Shown here in pieces: positions 1 through 9,656 of a DNA stretch of 64,000 nt. Below the pieces are notes generated by a model. It was not told the DNA's origin. It searched no databases and worked only from the letters and a program-made list of their open reading frames with translations. This stretch comes from Candidatus Sumerlaea chitinivorans (GTDB taxonomy: Bacteria > Sumerlaeota > Sumerlaeia > Sumerlaeales > Sumerlaeaceae): positions 3,225,106 to 3,289,105 of the forward strand of contig CP030759.1 in NCBI GenBank assembly GCA_003290465.1, in the 5' to 3' direction. Both the position numbers and the translations under genes were made by a program. How positions within the stretch are numbered: the first letter of the stretch is position 1; each line of letters starts with the position of its first letter.

Positions 1-2465
1 ACCGATCCCCGCGCCGGATCGCGGCCGTAGCGCATGACGAATTCCCCCAGCAGATGCCAACGATGCGCATCTCCACTTTGCTGATTGCGAAGGAATGTCG
101 AACTTCCACCGTCATGGTGAACCGTCCATGTCACGTTCGTGGCATTCGCAGCGTAGCCATGCGTCACGTAGACGCGAAATATCCCATCCGTAGGTAAGAA
201 GGGGGTGAACCGTGCTGTTGCTTCGCTTGTTCCTGCTGCCACCACCAACGCCGCTCCCCCTTCCAAGCGGGGCGCCGAACTCTTGCCGGGATCTTGAGCC
301 CAGTTGCCGGTATAGTGGCACTCCGGAGCGGTCGTGACTTCGCCGAAAAAGTCCACCGTTTCCACCATCACTTCTTCGGTATACGGAACATCATTCGCGC
401 CTTCCGAGATCCGGATGTCGTCCAAATAAACGCCATCATCCACAAACTGGTTGGCGTCGGCGATCACACGGAATCGAATAAACAGGTTGGGGGACGCTGG
501 GACTTCGTCTAAGGGAAGCGTGATCCGACGCAGCGGGCTCAGCGAAGCGCGAAACCGCCGGAGTCGCTGCCATGTCGCGCCTCCATCGGGTGAGGCTTCC
601 ACCTCCAAGCGATCTCCCTCTGCGAAACGATTGGGGAAAAAGTGCTGGAGATAGAAGCTTAGCCGGGGGCGAACGAGCGGACGCACGTCGAAGGGGCCGC
701 CGGTGAGCATGGCCACGGTGCCCGAGGTGTATTGCACGCCGGGGCTATCTTGCCATGAGAGAGCGCCGGAGTGCGCATCGCCTCCCGCAAGCTCAAACCC
801 GTTTGCGATCCACGCGGAAGCCGTGGTGTCGCAAGGATCATCGAAAACGGTCGCAGCTGCTGGTGTCGCAAAGGTTGCGTAAGCGAATGGGGCTGCGTTG
901 CCGGCGGAATCCAGTGCGCGGAGCGCCACGCGGTAAGTTGTACCGGGCTCTAAGTTGGGTATCAACAACCACTCCGTCGTTCCCGGCTGGGATGGGCGTT
1001 TCCACACTGGATAAGCCTGCTGCAGAGCTTCAGTGGTGGCATCGGTCGCCGGCGCAATTTTCAATTGGTAGAAAGCTGCAGGCCCCCCGCCCGTATCAGG
1101 GGGTGCCGACCATCGAAGGATCGTTCCGCTTGGGCCGATGCTGTCCGCGGATAAGTCTTGGACAGGTTCCGGCGGACCAAGATCGGAAATAGACAGCGCG
1201 GCATGCGCGTTCAGCCGGCCGCCTGAAACGCTACGTTCCGAAAGCCCGGGAACCAGGTCTGCCGTTCCCATGAGGCGGTATTTCAGTTGAAGGGGATCGA
1301 GCAGCGGCTCGCGGGCAAGCACGAGACCACCAACGCCCGCAACCAAAGGTGCTGCGTACGAAGTCCCACTTCCCGTCCCGTAAGTGCTGGGGTAGCGTGC
1401 GAAATAGACTCCCGACGCTGGTGCCGAAAGCCCGAGGGTCGCCCGTCCATAATTGAAAATCCATTCATCGCGATTGGTCGAGCCACTCACCCCGAGCAAA
1501 TTGTCAAAGCCGAAACAGGCCGGATAGTATGGGTGTGCATCGGTGTCGAAGTGAAAGTTGCCGGCGGCAATGCTGAGAAACACGCCCTTCTCGCGCGCAT
1601 AAGCGATGGCATCGCGAAGCACGAGTGAGTAACCCGGCGTCCCCCAGCTTCCGTTGATGATACGCGCGCCATTGTTGCAGGCGTAAACAATGGCCTCGGC
1701 AAGGTCTGCCTCGGTCGCGAAGCCCTCAGGCGCAAAGCAACTCAAAATCATGAGCGGCGAGTTCCAGTTCGGAGAAGCGACTCCGATGCCGTTGTTGCTC
1801 GCTGCACCGGCTAAGCCAGCGACGTTGGTTCCGTGTCCCAAGACCGGGCCGACATTGTTGTTTTCCGCATAAAAGTTCCAACCGTTGACGTCGTCCACAA
1901 AACCGTTCCCGTCGTCGTCGATCCCATTGGCTGGAATTTCGCCGGCGTTGACCCAAATTCGTCCCGCGAGGTCTGGATGTGTGAGCTCGGTGCCGGTATC
2001 AATGATTGCGAGGATGACCGATGCACTACCGGTGGTGAGGTCCCATGCTGCGGGTGCGCGGATATCTGCGCCCGGCGTGCCTCCGCTTTGGCCTGTATTG
2101 CGCAACTGCCACTGGTTCGCGAAGAGGGGATCATTGGGCAAGGTGTCGGCGAGTTCCACGCGCCGATGGATCGTCGCCCACTCCACGTCCGGATCCGCTT
2201 TCAGGGATGCAAGTGTTGCCGAAATGTCCGAGGTGTGCGCGACGATCACAGCGCCTGGCATGCGAAGACGGCGCACAGACCCCAGCCGGTGTGTTCGCTG
2301 AAAATGGTCCAAATCCAGTTTGGTGACCTCGGACCCAGCAACGCGGAATATGACCTCCCCGCTGCTTGCCGCGCGCGCCGTGTTCGGGCCGATGCCACAA
2401 CCGAGTGCCAGCATCAACAACGTGATGCAGACTCCCCAAAGCGGTATCCTAAGATTCGTTTGCAC
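1..2465 (-). CDS. Secreted subtilisin-like (S8) serine protease with FnIII and golvesin-type domains, 3' end cut by window edge
   Basis: At least 821 codons are open from a GTG at 2465 to the left edge. Residues 1-32 form a signal peptide. The S8 catalytic triad is visible: Asp156 in IIDTG, His211 in GHGTNVAG, Ser369 in SGTSYAAP, with oxyanion Asn303 in AAGN. After the protease comes a fibronectin-III-like segment beginning PEPVQDL, then a beta-rich region. Near the edge lies a golvesin/Xly-type module recognisable by VYVTHGY, TVHHDGG and NQQ. The protein is probably exported and acts on extracellular or envelope protein. The GTG lies 17 nt inside the end of the upstream response-regulator gene, which suggests translational coupling. 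The GTG start is inferred from that overlap, the AGAGG upstream and the signal peptide. The true C-terminus lies outside the window. Confidence 0.88.
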   Translation of the reverse strand, partial: MQTNLRIPLWGVCITLLMLALGCGIGPNTARAASSGEVIFRVAGSEVTKLDLDHFQRTHRLGSVRRLRMPGAVIVAHTSDISATLASLKADPDVEWATIHRRVELADTLPNDPLFANQWQLRNTGQSGGTPGADIRAPAAWDLTTGSASVILAIIDTGTELTHPDLAGRIWVNAGEIPANGIDDDGNGFVDDVNGWNFYAENNNVGPVLGHGTNVAGLAGAASNNGIGVASPNWNSPLMILSCFAPEGFATEADLAEAIVYACNNGARIINGSWGTPGYSLVLRDAIAYAREKGVFLSIAAGNFHFDTDAHPYYPACFGFDNLLGVSGSTNRDEWIFNYGRATLGLSAPASGVYFARYPSTYGTGSGTSYAAPLVAGVGGLVLAREPLLDPLQLKYRLMGTADLVPGLSERSVSGGRLNAHAALSISDLGPPEPVQDLSADSIGPSGTILRWSAPPDTGGGPAAFYQLKIAPATDATTEALQQAYPVWKRPSQPGTTEWLLIPNLEPGTTYRVALRALDSAGNAAPFAYATFATPAAATVFDDPCDTTASAWIANGFELAGGDAHSGALSWQDSPGVQYTSGTVAMLTGGPFDVRPLVRPRLSFYLQHFFPNRFAEGDRLEVEASPDGGATWQRLRRFRASLSPLRRITLPLDEVPASPNLFIRFRVIADANQFVDDGVYLDDIRISEGANDVPYTEEVMVETVDFFGEVTTAPECHYTGNWAQDPGKSSAPRLEGGAALVVAAGTSEATARFTPFLPTDGIFRVYVTHGYAANATNVTWTVHHDGGSSTFLRNQQSGDAHRWHLLGEFVMRYGRDPARGS

Positions 2466-3843
2466 GGCTGCGCCGGACCTCTTTGAGTTTTTCTGAAATC
2501 TGCTCTTCTAAACCGTATTTCTTGATCCGGTATCCGAGCGTTCGCCGCGTGATGCCAAGGTGCGTTGCGGCTCGCGTAAAATTATATCGCGTCTTCTCTA
2601 ACGCTGCAAGGATCGCCTGTTTTTCGAGGTCTTCCAGTTTCCATTGTTCGAGAGCTTCACGCGCCAGAGGTCGTTCCTGCGACGCGTTCTGAATTTGAAT
2701 GGGAAGGTCGGCCGACTGGATCTCTTCTCCTTCACTGAGGACAACAGCATGTTCGATCGCGTTCTCCAGTTCGCGGATGTTGCCGGGGTAATCGTAACGC
2801 ATTAGGAGTTGGAAAGCGTCGCGCGAAAGCCGCTTGGGGGAGGCCCCTTGCGCGTATTTCCTTAAGAAATGCTCAATCAGGGGGGGAATATCCTCGCGTC
2901 GCTCACGCAGAGGCGGAATGTAGATCGGGATCACGTTAAGCCGGTAGTAGAGATCCTGCCGGAAGCGGCCCGCCGCAACCTCCGCCTCGAGATTTCGATT
3001 GGTTGCTGCGATCACTCGAACGTCCACTTTGCGCGGGACACTGTCACCCACACGCTGAATTTCACCCTCTTGCAGTACCCTTAAAAGCTTGACCTGCAGA
3101 TGCAGAGGAACTTCCCCGATTTCATCGAGGAAGATGGTTCCGCCGTGAGCGCTCTCGAACATCCCTTTTCGGGTTTCGATTGCGCCCGTGAACGAGCCCT
3201 TCACGTGCCCGAAAAATTCGCTTTCCATGAGCGACTCTGGGACAGCCCCGCAATTCACCACGATGAGAGGACCGGAGGCACGGGAGCTCATGAGGTGGAT
3301 CGCCTTGGCGAGGACCTCCTTGCCGGTTCCACTCTCCCCATGAAGCAGGACGCTGGAGTTTGCCGCAGCCACCTTGCGTGCTCGCTCGAGCACATCGCGC
3401 ATTGCCCGCGATACCGCCACGATGTTCTCGATTGAAAACTTCTGCCGAATGACGTCGCGCAGACGTTCGTTTTCCTCCTTCAGATGGCGCGTCTCCTCAA
3501 TGCGCTTCAAAAGCAGTTTGAGTTCATCGAAGGGGAACGGTTTGATGAGGTAATCGAGCGCTCCTTTTTTCATGCTTTCGACAGCGGTCGCAACCTCTGC
3601 GTATGCTGTCATCATGACAAAGTCGGTTGTGGGGCGTATTTGCTTCGCACGGTCGAGCACTTCGATCCCGCTCATCCCCGGCATGCGCAAATCGCACAGT
3701 ACGACGTCGAAGGCTTGTTGACCCAGCAGCGCCAGTCCCTCGTCGGGCGTGGTTGCTCGCGCCACTTCGTGGCCTTCCCTTTCAAGCATTCGGGCCAAAA
3801 CGCCTGTGATCTTTTCTTCATCATCTATGACGAGTATTTGCAT
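2449..3843 (-). CDS. Sigma54-dependent response regulator, NtrC/AtoC family
   Basis: 464 aa with three domains in order. The receiver domain (about 1-120) has acidic pocket D7/D8, phospho-acceptor D51 in CDLRMPG and K101. The AAA+ domain (about 140-370) has Walker A GESGTGKE at 169-176 and Walker B FLDE at 238-241. A Fis-type helix-turn-helix ends the protein (NFTRAATHLGITRRTL). The sigma54-contact loop reads GSFTGA (216-221) rather than GAFTGA, a substitution found in functional members. It should activate sigma54 promoters on phosphorylation. No partner histidine kinase is encoded in the window, so it is an orphan here. Its stop overlaps the protease start by 17 nt, so the two are probably co-expressed and the protease may be part of its regulon. 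Start is ATG. Confidence 0.95.
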   Translation of the reverse strand: MQILVIDDEEKITGVLARMLEREGHEVARATTPDEGLALLGQQAFDVVLCDLRMPGMSGIEVLDRAKQIRPTTDFVMMTAYAEVATAVESMKKGALDYLIKPFPFDELKLLLKRIEETRHLKEENERLRDVIRQKFSIENIVAVSRAMRDVLERARKVAAANSSVLLHGESGTGKEVLAKAIHLMSSRASGPLIVVNCGAVPESLMESEFFGHVKGSFTGAIETRKGMFESAHGGTIFLDEIGEVPLHLQVKLLRVLQEGEIQRVGDSVPRKVDVRVIAATNRNLEAEVAAGRFRQDLYYRLNVIPIYIPPLRERREDIPPLIEHFLRKYAQGASPKRLSRDAFQLLMRYDYPGNIRELENAIEHAVVLSEGEEIQSADLPIQIQNASQERPLAREALEQWKLEDLEKQAILAALEKTRYNFTRAATHLGITRRTLGYRIKKYGLEEQISEKLKEVRRSRANES

Positions 3844-3949
3844 CGCCTTGATTTATCCCTTGGGGGTGAACAGAAAATCAACTTTTCATGAGACCCTCTT
3901 GGAGGTGGCAGCCGTTGCTGGGGGCTGTCGAGCAAACGAAGTTCTGTGC

Positions 3950-5695
3950 TCAGTTCTTTTCCAGTGGGGGTGGAATGCTCTCGTTCTGCGATAGACCGTT
4001 TCCCCGGCTAAAGAACTGACGCGCGGCTTCCCAAAACGTGCGGCGGGGAGCGAATGAACTCGTAAAAGGGGACTTCTTACCCTCCATCAGTTCGTGCCAC
4101 CGCACGATGTTGTCCCACAGAGCGCGATCCGCACCGAACCGTTCGTAGAGATAGAAGTGAAAGAGTGCCTCCTCATCAGTCCGGAACTCAATATGGCGGT
4201 GTCGCCGCCGGTGTGCACGGATCAGCGGCTTTTCTTCACGAAGTAACTGGTCCCACAAGTCCGGGAATCCCGCCCCCTCCGCAAACTGTCGTTTCTTGCC
4301 CCAGATGATCTCGGGTGGCAGTGCTGACTCGAATGCGAGGCGCAAGAGGTATTTGCTGATTTGGGTTCCATCTACCGGATTCTGCCCGATAAGCGCTTCA
4401 ATGGGGAGGCTCCGAGCAAAGGCAACAACGTCGCGTTGCAGGAAAGGCACTCGGCACTCCACGCCGTGCCCCATGCTCATGCGATCTACGCGCTGAAGGT
4501 TGGTCCAGTGGAGATCGCGGAGACTGCGGTCCAGTTCATTTCGAGCGGCAACTGGATCAGCGAGTGCGAGCTTTTGCCAGTAGTCGTAGCCTCCGAACAG
4601 CTCGTCAGCCCCCTCGCCCACGAGAAGAACCCGAAATGGTGCAAAGTCCATTGAGAGCTTACTCAACGCACAAAACTTGGCTCCCATTTCGGTGCCGATG
4701 CGTTGAGCAGCCAAAGCGCAGGCAAACCAGGTGGGGATTGCGTGACGGACCAAAAAGCGGTCGCAGCTTTCGAGATGGTAGGCTATGTGGGGCAGAGCTT
4801 GTTGAATTGTCACGGGTTCCAAAATCCATTCATGGTGGATGGTGCCGAGGTAGTCTGCCACACAACGCGCCGCCTCGAAATCGGGAGCCCCGGGGCAAGC
4901 CACCGTGAAGGTGTGGAGGGGGCGGATGTGTTGCGCCGCCACTGCGGCAACGACACTGCTATCCAGACCACCAGAGAGGAGCACGCCCACGGGGACATCG
5001 CTGGCAAGGTGGCTGCACACGGCCTTCTCGATCAAGCTTTGGAGTTTCGCTGCTAATCGTGGGAGTTCGATTGAGGCCTCTTGCTGGGCAGATTCTACTG
5101 CAACCCCGGCATAGCCAGCGAGAGGTGGCTGGAGTATCCCTGCTTCAGAATCGAAAACTTCGCCCGGCATAAGCGGCCGGACGGGCATGCGGGAGCCTAC
5201 CAATGCCTTTAGCTCGCTTGCAAAACGGGCACAGCAGGCCGTCCCTCGTTGACCGTTCCACGCAAGGTAAAGCGGTTTGATGCCCATCGGATCGCGAGCC
5301 AGCACCAGCCGATCGCGAGTCGCGACTGCGCACGCGTACATTCCGTCCAACTGAGCAAACCCCGACACATCCTCCTCTTCGAAGAGGTGCAGTATCGCTT
5401 CCGAATCCGCATGCGACCAAAAACGGTGGCCACGCGATCCCAGTTCGGCGCGCAGTGCCTCCAAGTTGTAGATCTCGCCGTTTGCCACGAGGGCATGGGT
5501 CCCCGTCTCGTTGACTATCGGCTGGCTGCCACGGGAGAGGTCGCGAATGGCCAGCCGAACGGACCCGATTGCAGCCGTTTCGCCACAGGGCCATACGCCG
5601 CGCCCGTTTGGGCCCCGATGAGCCAGTATGTCGAGCATTGAGTTGGCCAATTCCGATGCCTTGGCTTCGCCCCAGCATCCTGCGATTCCGCACAT
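3950..5695 (-). CDS. asnB: Asparagine synthase (glutamine-hydrolysing), AsnB type
   Basis: 581 aa from the ATG at 5695. This start is fixed by biology: class II glutaminases need Cys at position 2 after Met removal, and here the protein begins MCGIAG. An upstream in-frame start would bury the Cys. The N-terminal amidotransferase domain (about 1-190) contains RGPNG and NGEIYN. The synthetase domain has the ATP PP-loop SGGLDSS at 241-247 and a C-terminal GEGADELFGGYDY. It converts aspartate, glutamine and ATP to asparagine in the cytoplasm. A role in envelope-polymer amidotransfer cannot be excluded, because paralogs exist in polysaccharide loci. It is transcribed divergently from the secreted hydrolase-like gene at 5939. 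Confidence 0.95.
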   Translation of the reverse strand: MCGIAGCWGEAKASELANSMLDILAHRGPNGRGVWPCGETAAIGSVRLAIRDLSRGSQPIVNETGTHALVANGEIYNLEALRAELGSRGHRFWSHADSEAILHLFEEEDVSGFAQLDGMYACAVATRDRLVLARDPMGIKPLYLAWNGQRGTACCARFASELKALVGSRMPVRPLMPGEVFDSEAGILQPPLAGYAGVAVESAQQEASIELPRLAAKLQSLIEKAVCSHLASDVPVGVLLSGGLDSSVVAAVAAQHIRPLHTFTVACPGAPDFEAARCVADYLGTIHHEWILEPVTIQQALPHIAYHLESCDRFLVRHAIPTWFACALAAQRIGTEMGAKFCALSKLSMDFAPFRVLLVGEGADELFGGYDYWQKLALADPVAARNELDRSLRDLHWTNLQRVDRMSMGHGVECRVPFLQRDVVAFARSLPIEALIGQNPVDGTQISKYLLRLAFESALPPEIIWGKKRQFAEGAGFPDLWDQLLREEKPLIRAHRRRHRHIEFRTDEEALFHFYLYERFGADRALWDNIVRWHELMEGKKSPFTSSFAPRRTFWEAARQFFSRGNGLSQNESIPPPLEKN

Positions 5696-5938
5696 AGCCT
5701 CATCCAAATCTGAGGAGCAACAGGAAGGCAAAACATAATTTAAAGCGTGAGTGGACGCAAGCGGAGGCATGGCGCATTTAGGCCGGCATTTGTCAGAAGG
5801 TAGGTGCTGGCTTCCCTTGTGCCGAATCCCACCCGCAAGAGCGCAGTGCCACGTTGCCTTCTCTGAGATGCCTTAAGCTAAAGCGGTAGACGGCGATTCT
5901 CGTTGCCCTTACCATGTGCGAGTTGCAGCGGTGGAGCA

Positions 5939-7144
5939 ATGATTCGAGCCGCTTTGAGTCTGTTTGCATATTTGCTGTCAGTTTGCGCATTTGCAGCGCC
6001 AACCGCCGCACAACACGTGCGAGAAGAAAAAGGGGATCGGTCTTCAGTGAGCGAACGTAAGAAACATTTTAGCCGAACACTTCCCCACGATACCGCGGTC
6101 ACCAGTGGCGTTTTCGGCCCTACGGTGTGTGTGGACCCACAGTTTGCCTACTATTCTCATCAGCCGCTGGCGGAAACGATGGAAAAGATTCGCGCTGCGG
6201 GTTTCACAGCCGTCCAAGTAATTGATACCGGTCGTTTGGCGCACGCAACGCATCGTGAATGGGTCAAGGGTGCCCACGCCGTTGGTATGGCAGCAGTGCT
6301 GAGGATTTATCCTCCCACAGACCTTGAAATCTACGAGAGTCATCCCGAATGGCGGCAGAGAATGCTGGGCGGTGCGGAGGGCCGCTTCGACTGGCGTGTG
6401 TACGTCTGTCCGCGCGAGCCAGCAGCTCTTGATGCTTTGTGCGATAAATTGGCGACGACGTTGCAGGCTGCCTCGTACGATGGCGTGCAGCTTGCCGAGT
6501 GCTGGTTCGAGCAATGGGGAGGACCAGAAATCGCCCCCGGGCAGCCACGACCTCACTACGCCTGTGTTTGCGAGCGATGCCTTCAGGCGTTTCGCGACCA
6601 AACGGGACTCGATGCTCGTGAGATGCTTACCAACCCCGCATCGCCCTATTACTGGCGAAGGGCTGGTGTCGGTGCGGACGCGTACGCCGTGTGGGTCCAG
6701 CAGCGAGTGGATGCAGTGAGCTCGATGACCTTGCGGTTAGTTCAAGCAGCTCGGCGGGTCTCGCCCAGAATAGTTGTGAATCTCATGGTGCTGAGCGATG
6801 CCACGGTCGAGCCCGGCAAAACTCGTGAGTACCAAGGGGTAGACTGGCAGGCGCTCCTGACCTCCGTCCAGCCTGAGATCCTCACCATCCAGGACGCTTG
6901 GCAGGACTGGACGCGGGCGGATCTCCCACCGACCTTTATTCGTGAGTATGGCAAGGCGTATTGCGGCACAGCGAAGAGGTTGCTCCCCCAGGTGTTCCTA
7001 ATGACCCATGCAGATGTTGGGTCGTTGCCAGCCTCGCGCCGTTCGTCTTCGTGGGTGGCAGAGTTCCAGCAAGAGTCCATTCGCTCGGGTTTTGATGCTG
7101 CCTCGTTTTATGAGTGGAGTATCGGGCCATGGGTCCGCAGGTGA
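5939..7144 (+). CDS. Secreted protein with predicted TIM-barrel glycoside-hydrolase-like fold
   Basis: 401 aa. I place the start at ATG 5939, which has GGAG just upstream and opens directly into a signal peptide ending near AAPTAAQ. The earlier TTG adds a non-signal leader. The mature protein has the look of the hypothetical glycoside-hydrolase-like TIM-barrel families. Alternating beta/alpha segments each contribute a short polar motif, such as GFTAVQVIDTG, YDGVQLAECWF, IVVNLMV and FDAASFYEWS. A Cys pair CVCERC lies mid-protein. Candidate acidic catalytic residues include E in LAECW and E in FYEWS, but I cannot assign a reaction. The neighbour at 7289 is also secreted and lectin-like, which fits extracellular carbohydrate processing. 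No clear hit to a named family can be claimed from sequence alone. Confidence 0.72.
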   Translation: MIRAALSLFAYLLSVCAFAAPTAAQHVREEKGDRSSVSERKKHFSRTLPHDTAVTSGVFGPTVCVDPQFAYYSHQPLAETMEKIRAAGFTAVQVIDTGRLAHATHREWVKGAHAVGMAAVLRIYPPTDLEIYESHPEWRQRMLGGAEGRFDWRVYVCPREPAALDALCDKLATTLQAASYDGVQLAECWFEQWGGPEIAPGQPRPHYACVCERCLQAFRDQTGLDAREMLTNPASPYYWRRAGVGADAYAVWVQQRVDAVSSMTLRLVQAARRVSPRIVVNLMVLSDATVEPGKTREYQGVDWQALLTSVQPEILTIQDAWQDWTRADLPPTFIREYGKAYCGTAKRLLPQVFLMTHADVGSLPASRRSSSWVAEFQQESIRSGFDAASFYEWSIGPWVRR

Positions 7145-7288
7145 GCATCCGTAATCCCAAATGCGACACCTACGTCCGCGACCCCAACTTCAATAACAAA
7201 TTTTTTCTCTTGCTTTTGACCTCTTGAGGACCTTACAGGAATCTAGAAGGGTACACCCGTAACCAAAATTTTAGAGGAGGACAGAAGG

Positions 7289-8080
7289 ATGAAAGGAAGA
7301 CTTTTCATCGCAGGACTGGTCGCAGTCGCAGCAGCAGCTGCCAGCGGCGCAGTCATTCTGCAGGAAAATTTTACCGCGGCGCAGAATGGGACGCTGCCGG
7401 CTTCCCTGAGCGCTTCTTATGATGGCGGATCGGATGTAGTGGTGGTTCCGCTTGCAACCATGCAACCCACGATCGGGGGCGACCACACGGGTGGTGACGG
7501 CTATGTCTGCCGTGTGGGTGATTTGGGGAGTGCCGGTGGAGGATACAACTGGATTTATCCCACCTCAGCCTCGCCCCAGAGCGATGTCAGAGTGGCAGGT
7601 TGGGTTTATGTAGATTGGACGCAGTGGGATTCCACGCCCCTCGAGCGTGACTACATGATTATGGCGCGAATGACAAACACCAATCCGCAGAGCTCTCCAA
7701 CTCGTCAGGGGTATTTCTTCTTGGTAACGGCAAACTCGAGCTGGACGGGAATTTCACCCAACCCACCAAACTTTAAGCCCTTCCTGATGAAAAAGGTGAG
7801 CACCAGCCATGCGGTTATTGGCACCTATGGGACGAATGACGTGACTACCGGTTGGCACTATTTCGAGCTGGAGATCAATGGGAGCAACCTTGTGGGCAAG
7901 GTGGACGGAACCACCGTGGCCTCCGGAACAGATACTGCGTATACCGCGGGTAATGTTGCGTGGGGTTACTACGATGACAATGGTGCCGCGTCGTCCTATC
8001 CGTATGCGGCAGCGTGGGACAACATCATTTACGAGACCACGACCCCGTCGAGCGCCAGTGACTGGGCTCTTTACGAGTAA
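7289..8080 (+). CDS. Secreted concanavalin-A-like (LamG-type) beta-sandwich protein
   Basis: 263 aa with a clear Sec signal peptide (MKGRLFIAGLVAVAAAAASGA) and a strong ribosome site (GAGGAGGACAGAAGG) ahead of the ATG. The mature region has repeating aromatic/Gly strand patterns typical of LamG or concanavalin-like jelly rolls, including GWVYVDW, GWHYFELEINGSNLVGKVDG and AAWDNI. The WH.FEL.I.G..L..KVDG motif is the usual second sheet of such domains. It is likely a carbohydrate- or surface-binding exported protein. No catalytic acids can be assigned. It stands as a single gene closed by a strong intrinsic terminator at 8132-8171, so it may be highly expressed. Confidence 0.75.
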   Translation: MKGRLFIAGLVAVAAAAASGAVILQENFTAAQNGTLPASLSASYDGGSDVVVVPLATMQPTIGGDHTGGDGYVCRVGDLGSAGGGYNWIYPTSASPQSDVRVAGWVYVDWTQWDSTPLERDYMIMARMTNTNPQSSPTRQGYFFLVTANSSWTGISPNPPNFKPFLMKKVSTSHAVIGTYGTNDVTTGWHYFELEINGSNLVGKVDGTTVASGTDTAYTAGNVAWGYYDDNGAASSYPYAAAWDNIIYETTTPSSASDWALYE

Positions 8081-8092
8081 GATCTGCTGACA

Positions 8093-8121
8093 CTTCTCAC
8101 CGGTTACATACTGGTGAGAAG
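8093..8121 (+). repeat. Hairpin just after the 7289 gene
   Basis: Perfect 9-bp inverted repeat CTTCTCACC / GGTGAGAAG with an 11-nt loop, directly downstream of the stop and upstream of the main terminator. There is no T-run, so it is more likely a 3'-end stabilising stem or part of a tandem terminator than a terminator itself. Confidence 0.6.
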
Positions 8122-8131
8122 GGAGATGTTA

Positions 8132-8171
8132 GCTGCAGGGAACTTGGGTGGTTCCCTGCAGCACTTTTTTT
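8132..8171 (+). terminator. Rho-independent terminator of the 7289 gene
   Basis: Perfect 12-bp stem GCTGCAGGGAAC / GTTCCCTGCAGC with a 7-nt loop (TTGGGTG), followed two bases later by seven T residues (8165-8171). Orientation matches the upstream plus-strand gene. It is among the clearest intrinsic terminators in the window. Confidence 0.93.
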
Positions 8172-8360
8172 GCCGAATGTTCTGCGCCAACCGCAGGGCG
8201 AGAGCGAAGAATCGCCTGCCTCTGGGGGGTAATGGTGCAAGCAAGTTTGTTTCGTTCCCTGAAAAAGCTTGCGGAAAAGGTCACCTGCGAGTGTACGCTT
8301 CGGACAAGTGGAGGCGTGTTTCGTGGCGCCCCTACCACCTAAAGCCAAGAGGTCTGGGAA

Positions 8361-9656
8361 ATGATCCATTCTGCGATTCATCAGTCCTTTGTGCGATATG
8401 CACTGTGCTTTGCGATTTTGGGCGTAACCACCTTCGCCGTGGCGGACAAACGGGCGGAAATTGCGAAGAAAATTCAGGATCTTGCACAACCCGTGACGTT
8501 GGTTTTCTGGCAAACGCACAATGCCGAGGAAACCGCGACGCTCAAGGACATCATCGCCGATTTTGAACGGGAACACCCGAAGGTGAAAATCGCGATGGAT
8601 ACGGTTGCCTTTGCGGAAGCACAGACAAAATTCAAAACCGCCGCCAAAGCTGGTAACGCTCCCGATTGCTTCCGCTGTGAGGTGGCATGGACCGCCGAAC
8701 TTGCGGAGCTCGGTTACCTTACCCCTCTCGACGACTATTTGGAGGAAGCAGACAAAGCGTCCTACCTTGAGCTTCCCATGCGGATCGCACAATACAAAGA
8801 GGAAACGTGGGGCTTACCGCAAGTTACCGATTGCCTTGCGCTTCTCTACAATAAGCGAATCCTGCGTGAAGCGGGCGTGGAGCCGCCTAAGACCATGGAC
8901 GAGCTGGTGCAGGTGGGGAAGAAAATCACGAAGCCTGAGAAAAACCTCTATGCTTTTGCATATCCCGCGACGGATAGCTACTTTACCCTCCCGTTTATTT
9001 GGGCGTTCGGCGGCGGACTGATTGACGAGAAGACAAACGAAGTGTTGATCAATAATGAAGGGTCGGTGCGGGGGCTTCAATTCATGCTCGATCTCCGCGC
9101 GAAAGAGAAGATCGTTCCGCCCAACTTCGACATCGCAAACGACTATAACAATCAGCTCGAAGATTTCAAAGCGGGGCGAATCGCCATGATCTTCATGGGA
9201 CCGTGGGCGACCGCAAACATTCTAACGGGAAGCGAATTCAAAAATGACCCGAAGAACCTCGGCGTGGCCTTGTTGCCGTCCGGCCCAGCCGGTAGCGGCT
9301 CGCCTATTGGCGGCCACTGCTATGTGGTCTCGGCTTCATGTAAGAATGCAGACGTCGCTTTCTACTTCTTGGATTGGATCAACAGCCCCAAGAACCAAGT
9401 GCGCTTTACGGTGAAGAATAATCTGTTGCCTACGCACCGTGCAGCTTACGACTTGCCCGACGTCAAATCGAACGAGATTGCGCAGGCGTTTCGCAAGCAG
9501 CTCGAGGTGGCCCGCGCCCGACCCGTGATTCCGGCGGGGGCGAGTCTTTTCCCGCCGCTTACACAAGCCTACCAAGATGCACTGCGGGGAGCGAAGACAC
9601 CTAAAGAAGCCCTCGACGCAGTCGCGAAAGAGTGGAAAAAACTACTGGAACGGTGA
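8361..9656 (+). CDS. Carbohydrate ABC transporter substrate-binding protein, MalE/family 1
   Basis: 431 aa. The signal peptide covers about residues 1-30. The family-1 solute-binding features follow: VTLVFWQTHNAEE at the N-lobe start, DCFRCEVAWTAELAELGYLTPLDDY, WGLPQVTDCLALLYNK and a central FIWAFGGGLID. A C-terminal FMGPWATANI precedes GGHCYVVSASCKN. It should capture oligosaccharide in the periplasm for an ABC importer. No permease or ATPase is adjacent; the only MalG-like permease in the window is 23 kb away on the other strand. Because other family-1 proteins bind many sugars, the ligand cannot be named. The ATG follows AGAGG. Confidence 0.93.
   Translation: MIHSAIHQSFVRYALCFAILGVTTFAVADKRAEIAKKIQDLAQPVTLVFWQTHNAEETATLKDIIADFEREHPKVKIAMDTVAFAEAQTKFKTAAKAGNAPDCFRCEVAWTAELAELGYLTPLDDYLEEADKASYLELPMRIAQYKEETWGLPQVTDCLALLYNKRILREAGVEPPKTMDELVQVGKKITKPEKNLYAFAYPATDSYFTLPFIWAFGGGLIDEKTNEVLINNEGSVRGLQFMLDLRAKEKIVPPNFDIANDYNNQLEDFKAGRIAMIFMGPWATANILTGSEFKNDPKNLGVALLPSGPAGSGSPIGGHCYVVSASCKNADVAFYFLDWINSPKNQVRFTVKNNLLPTHRAAYDLPDVKSNEIAQAFRKQLEVARARPVIPAGASLFPPLTQAYQDALRGAKTPKEALDAVAKEWKKLLER

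Noticed and set aside
1833..2486. 217-codon plus-strand frame
   Set aside because: Antisense to the protease; the protease triad and signal peptide show which strand is real.
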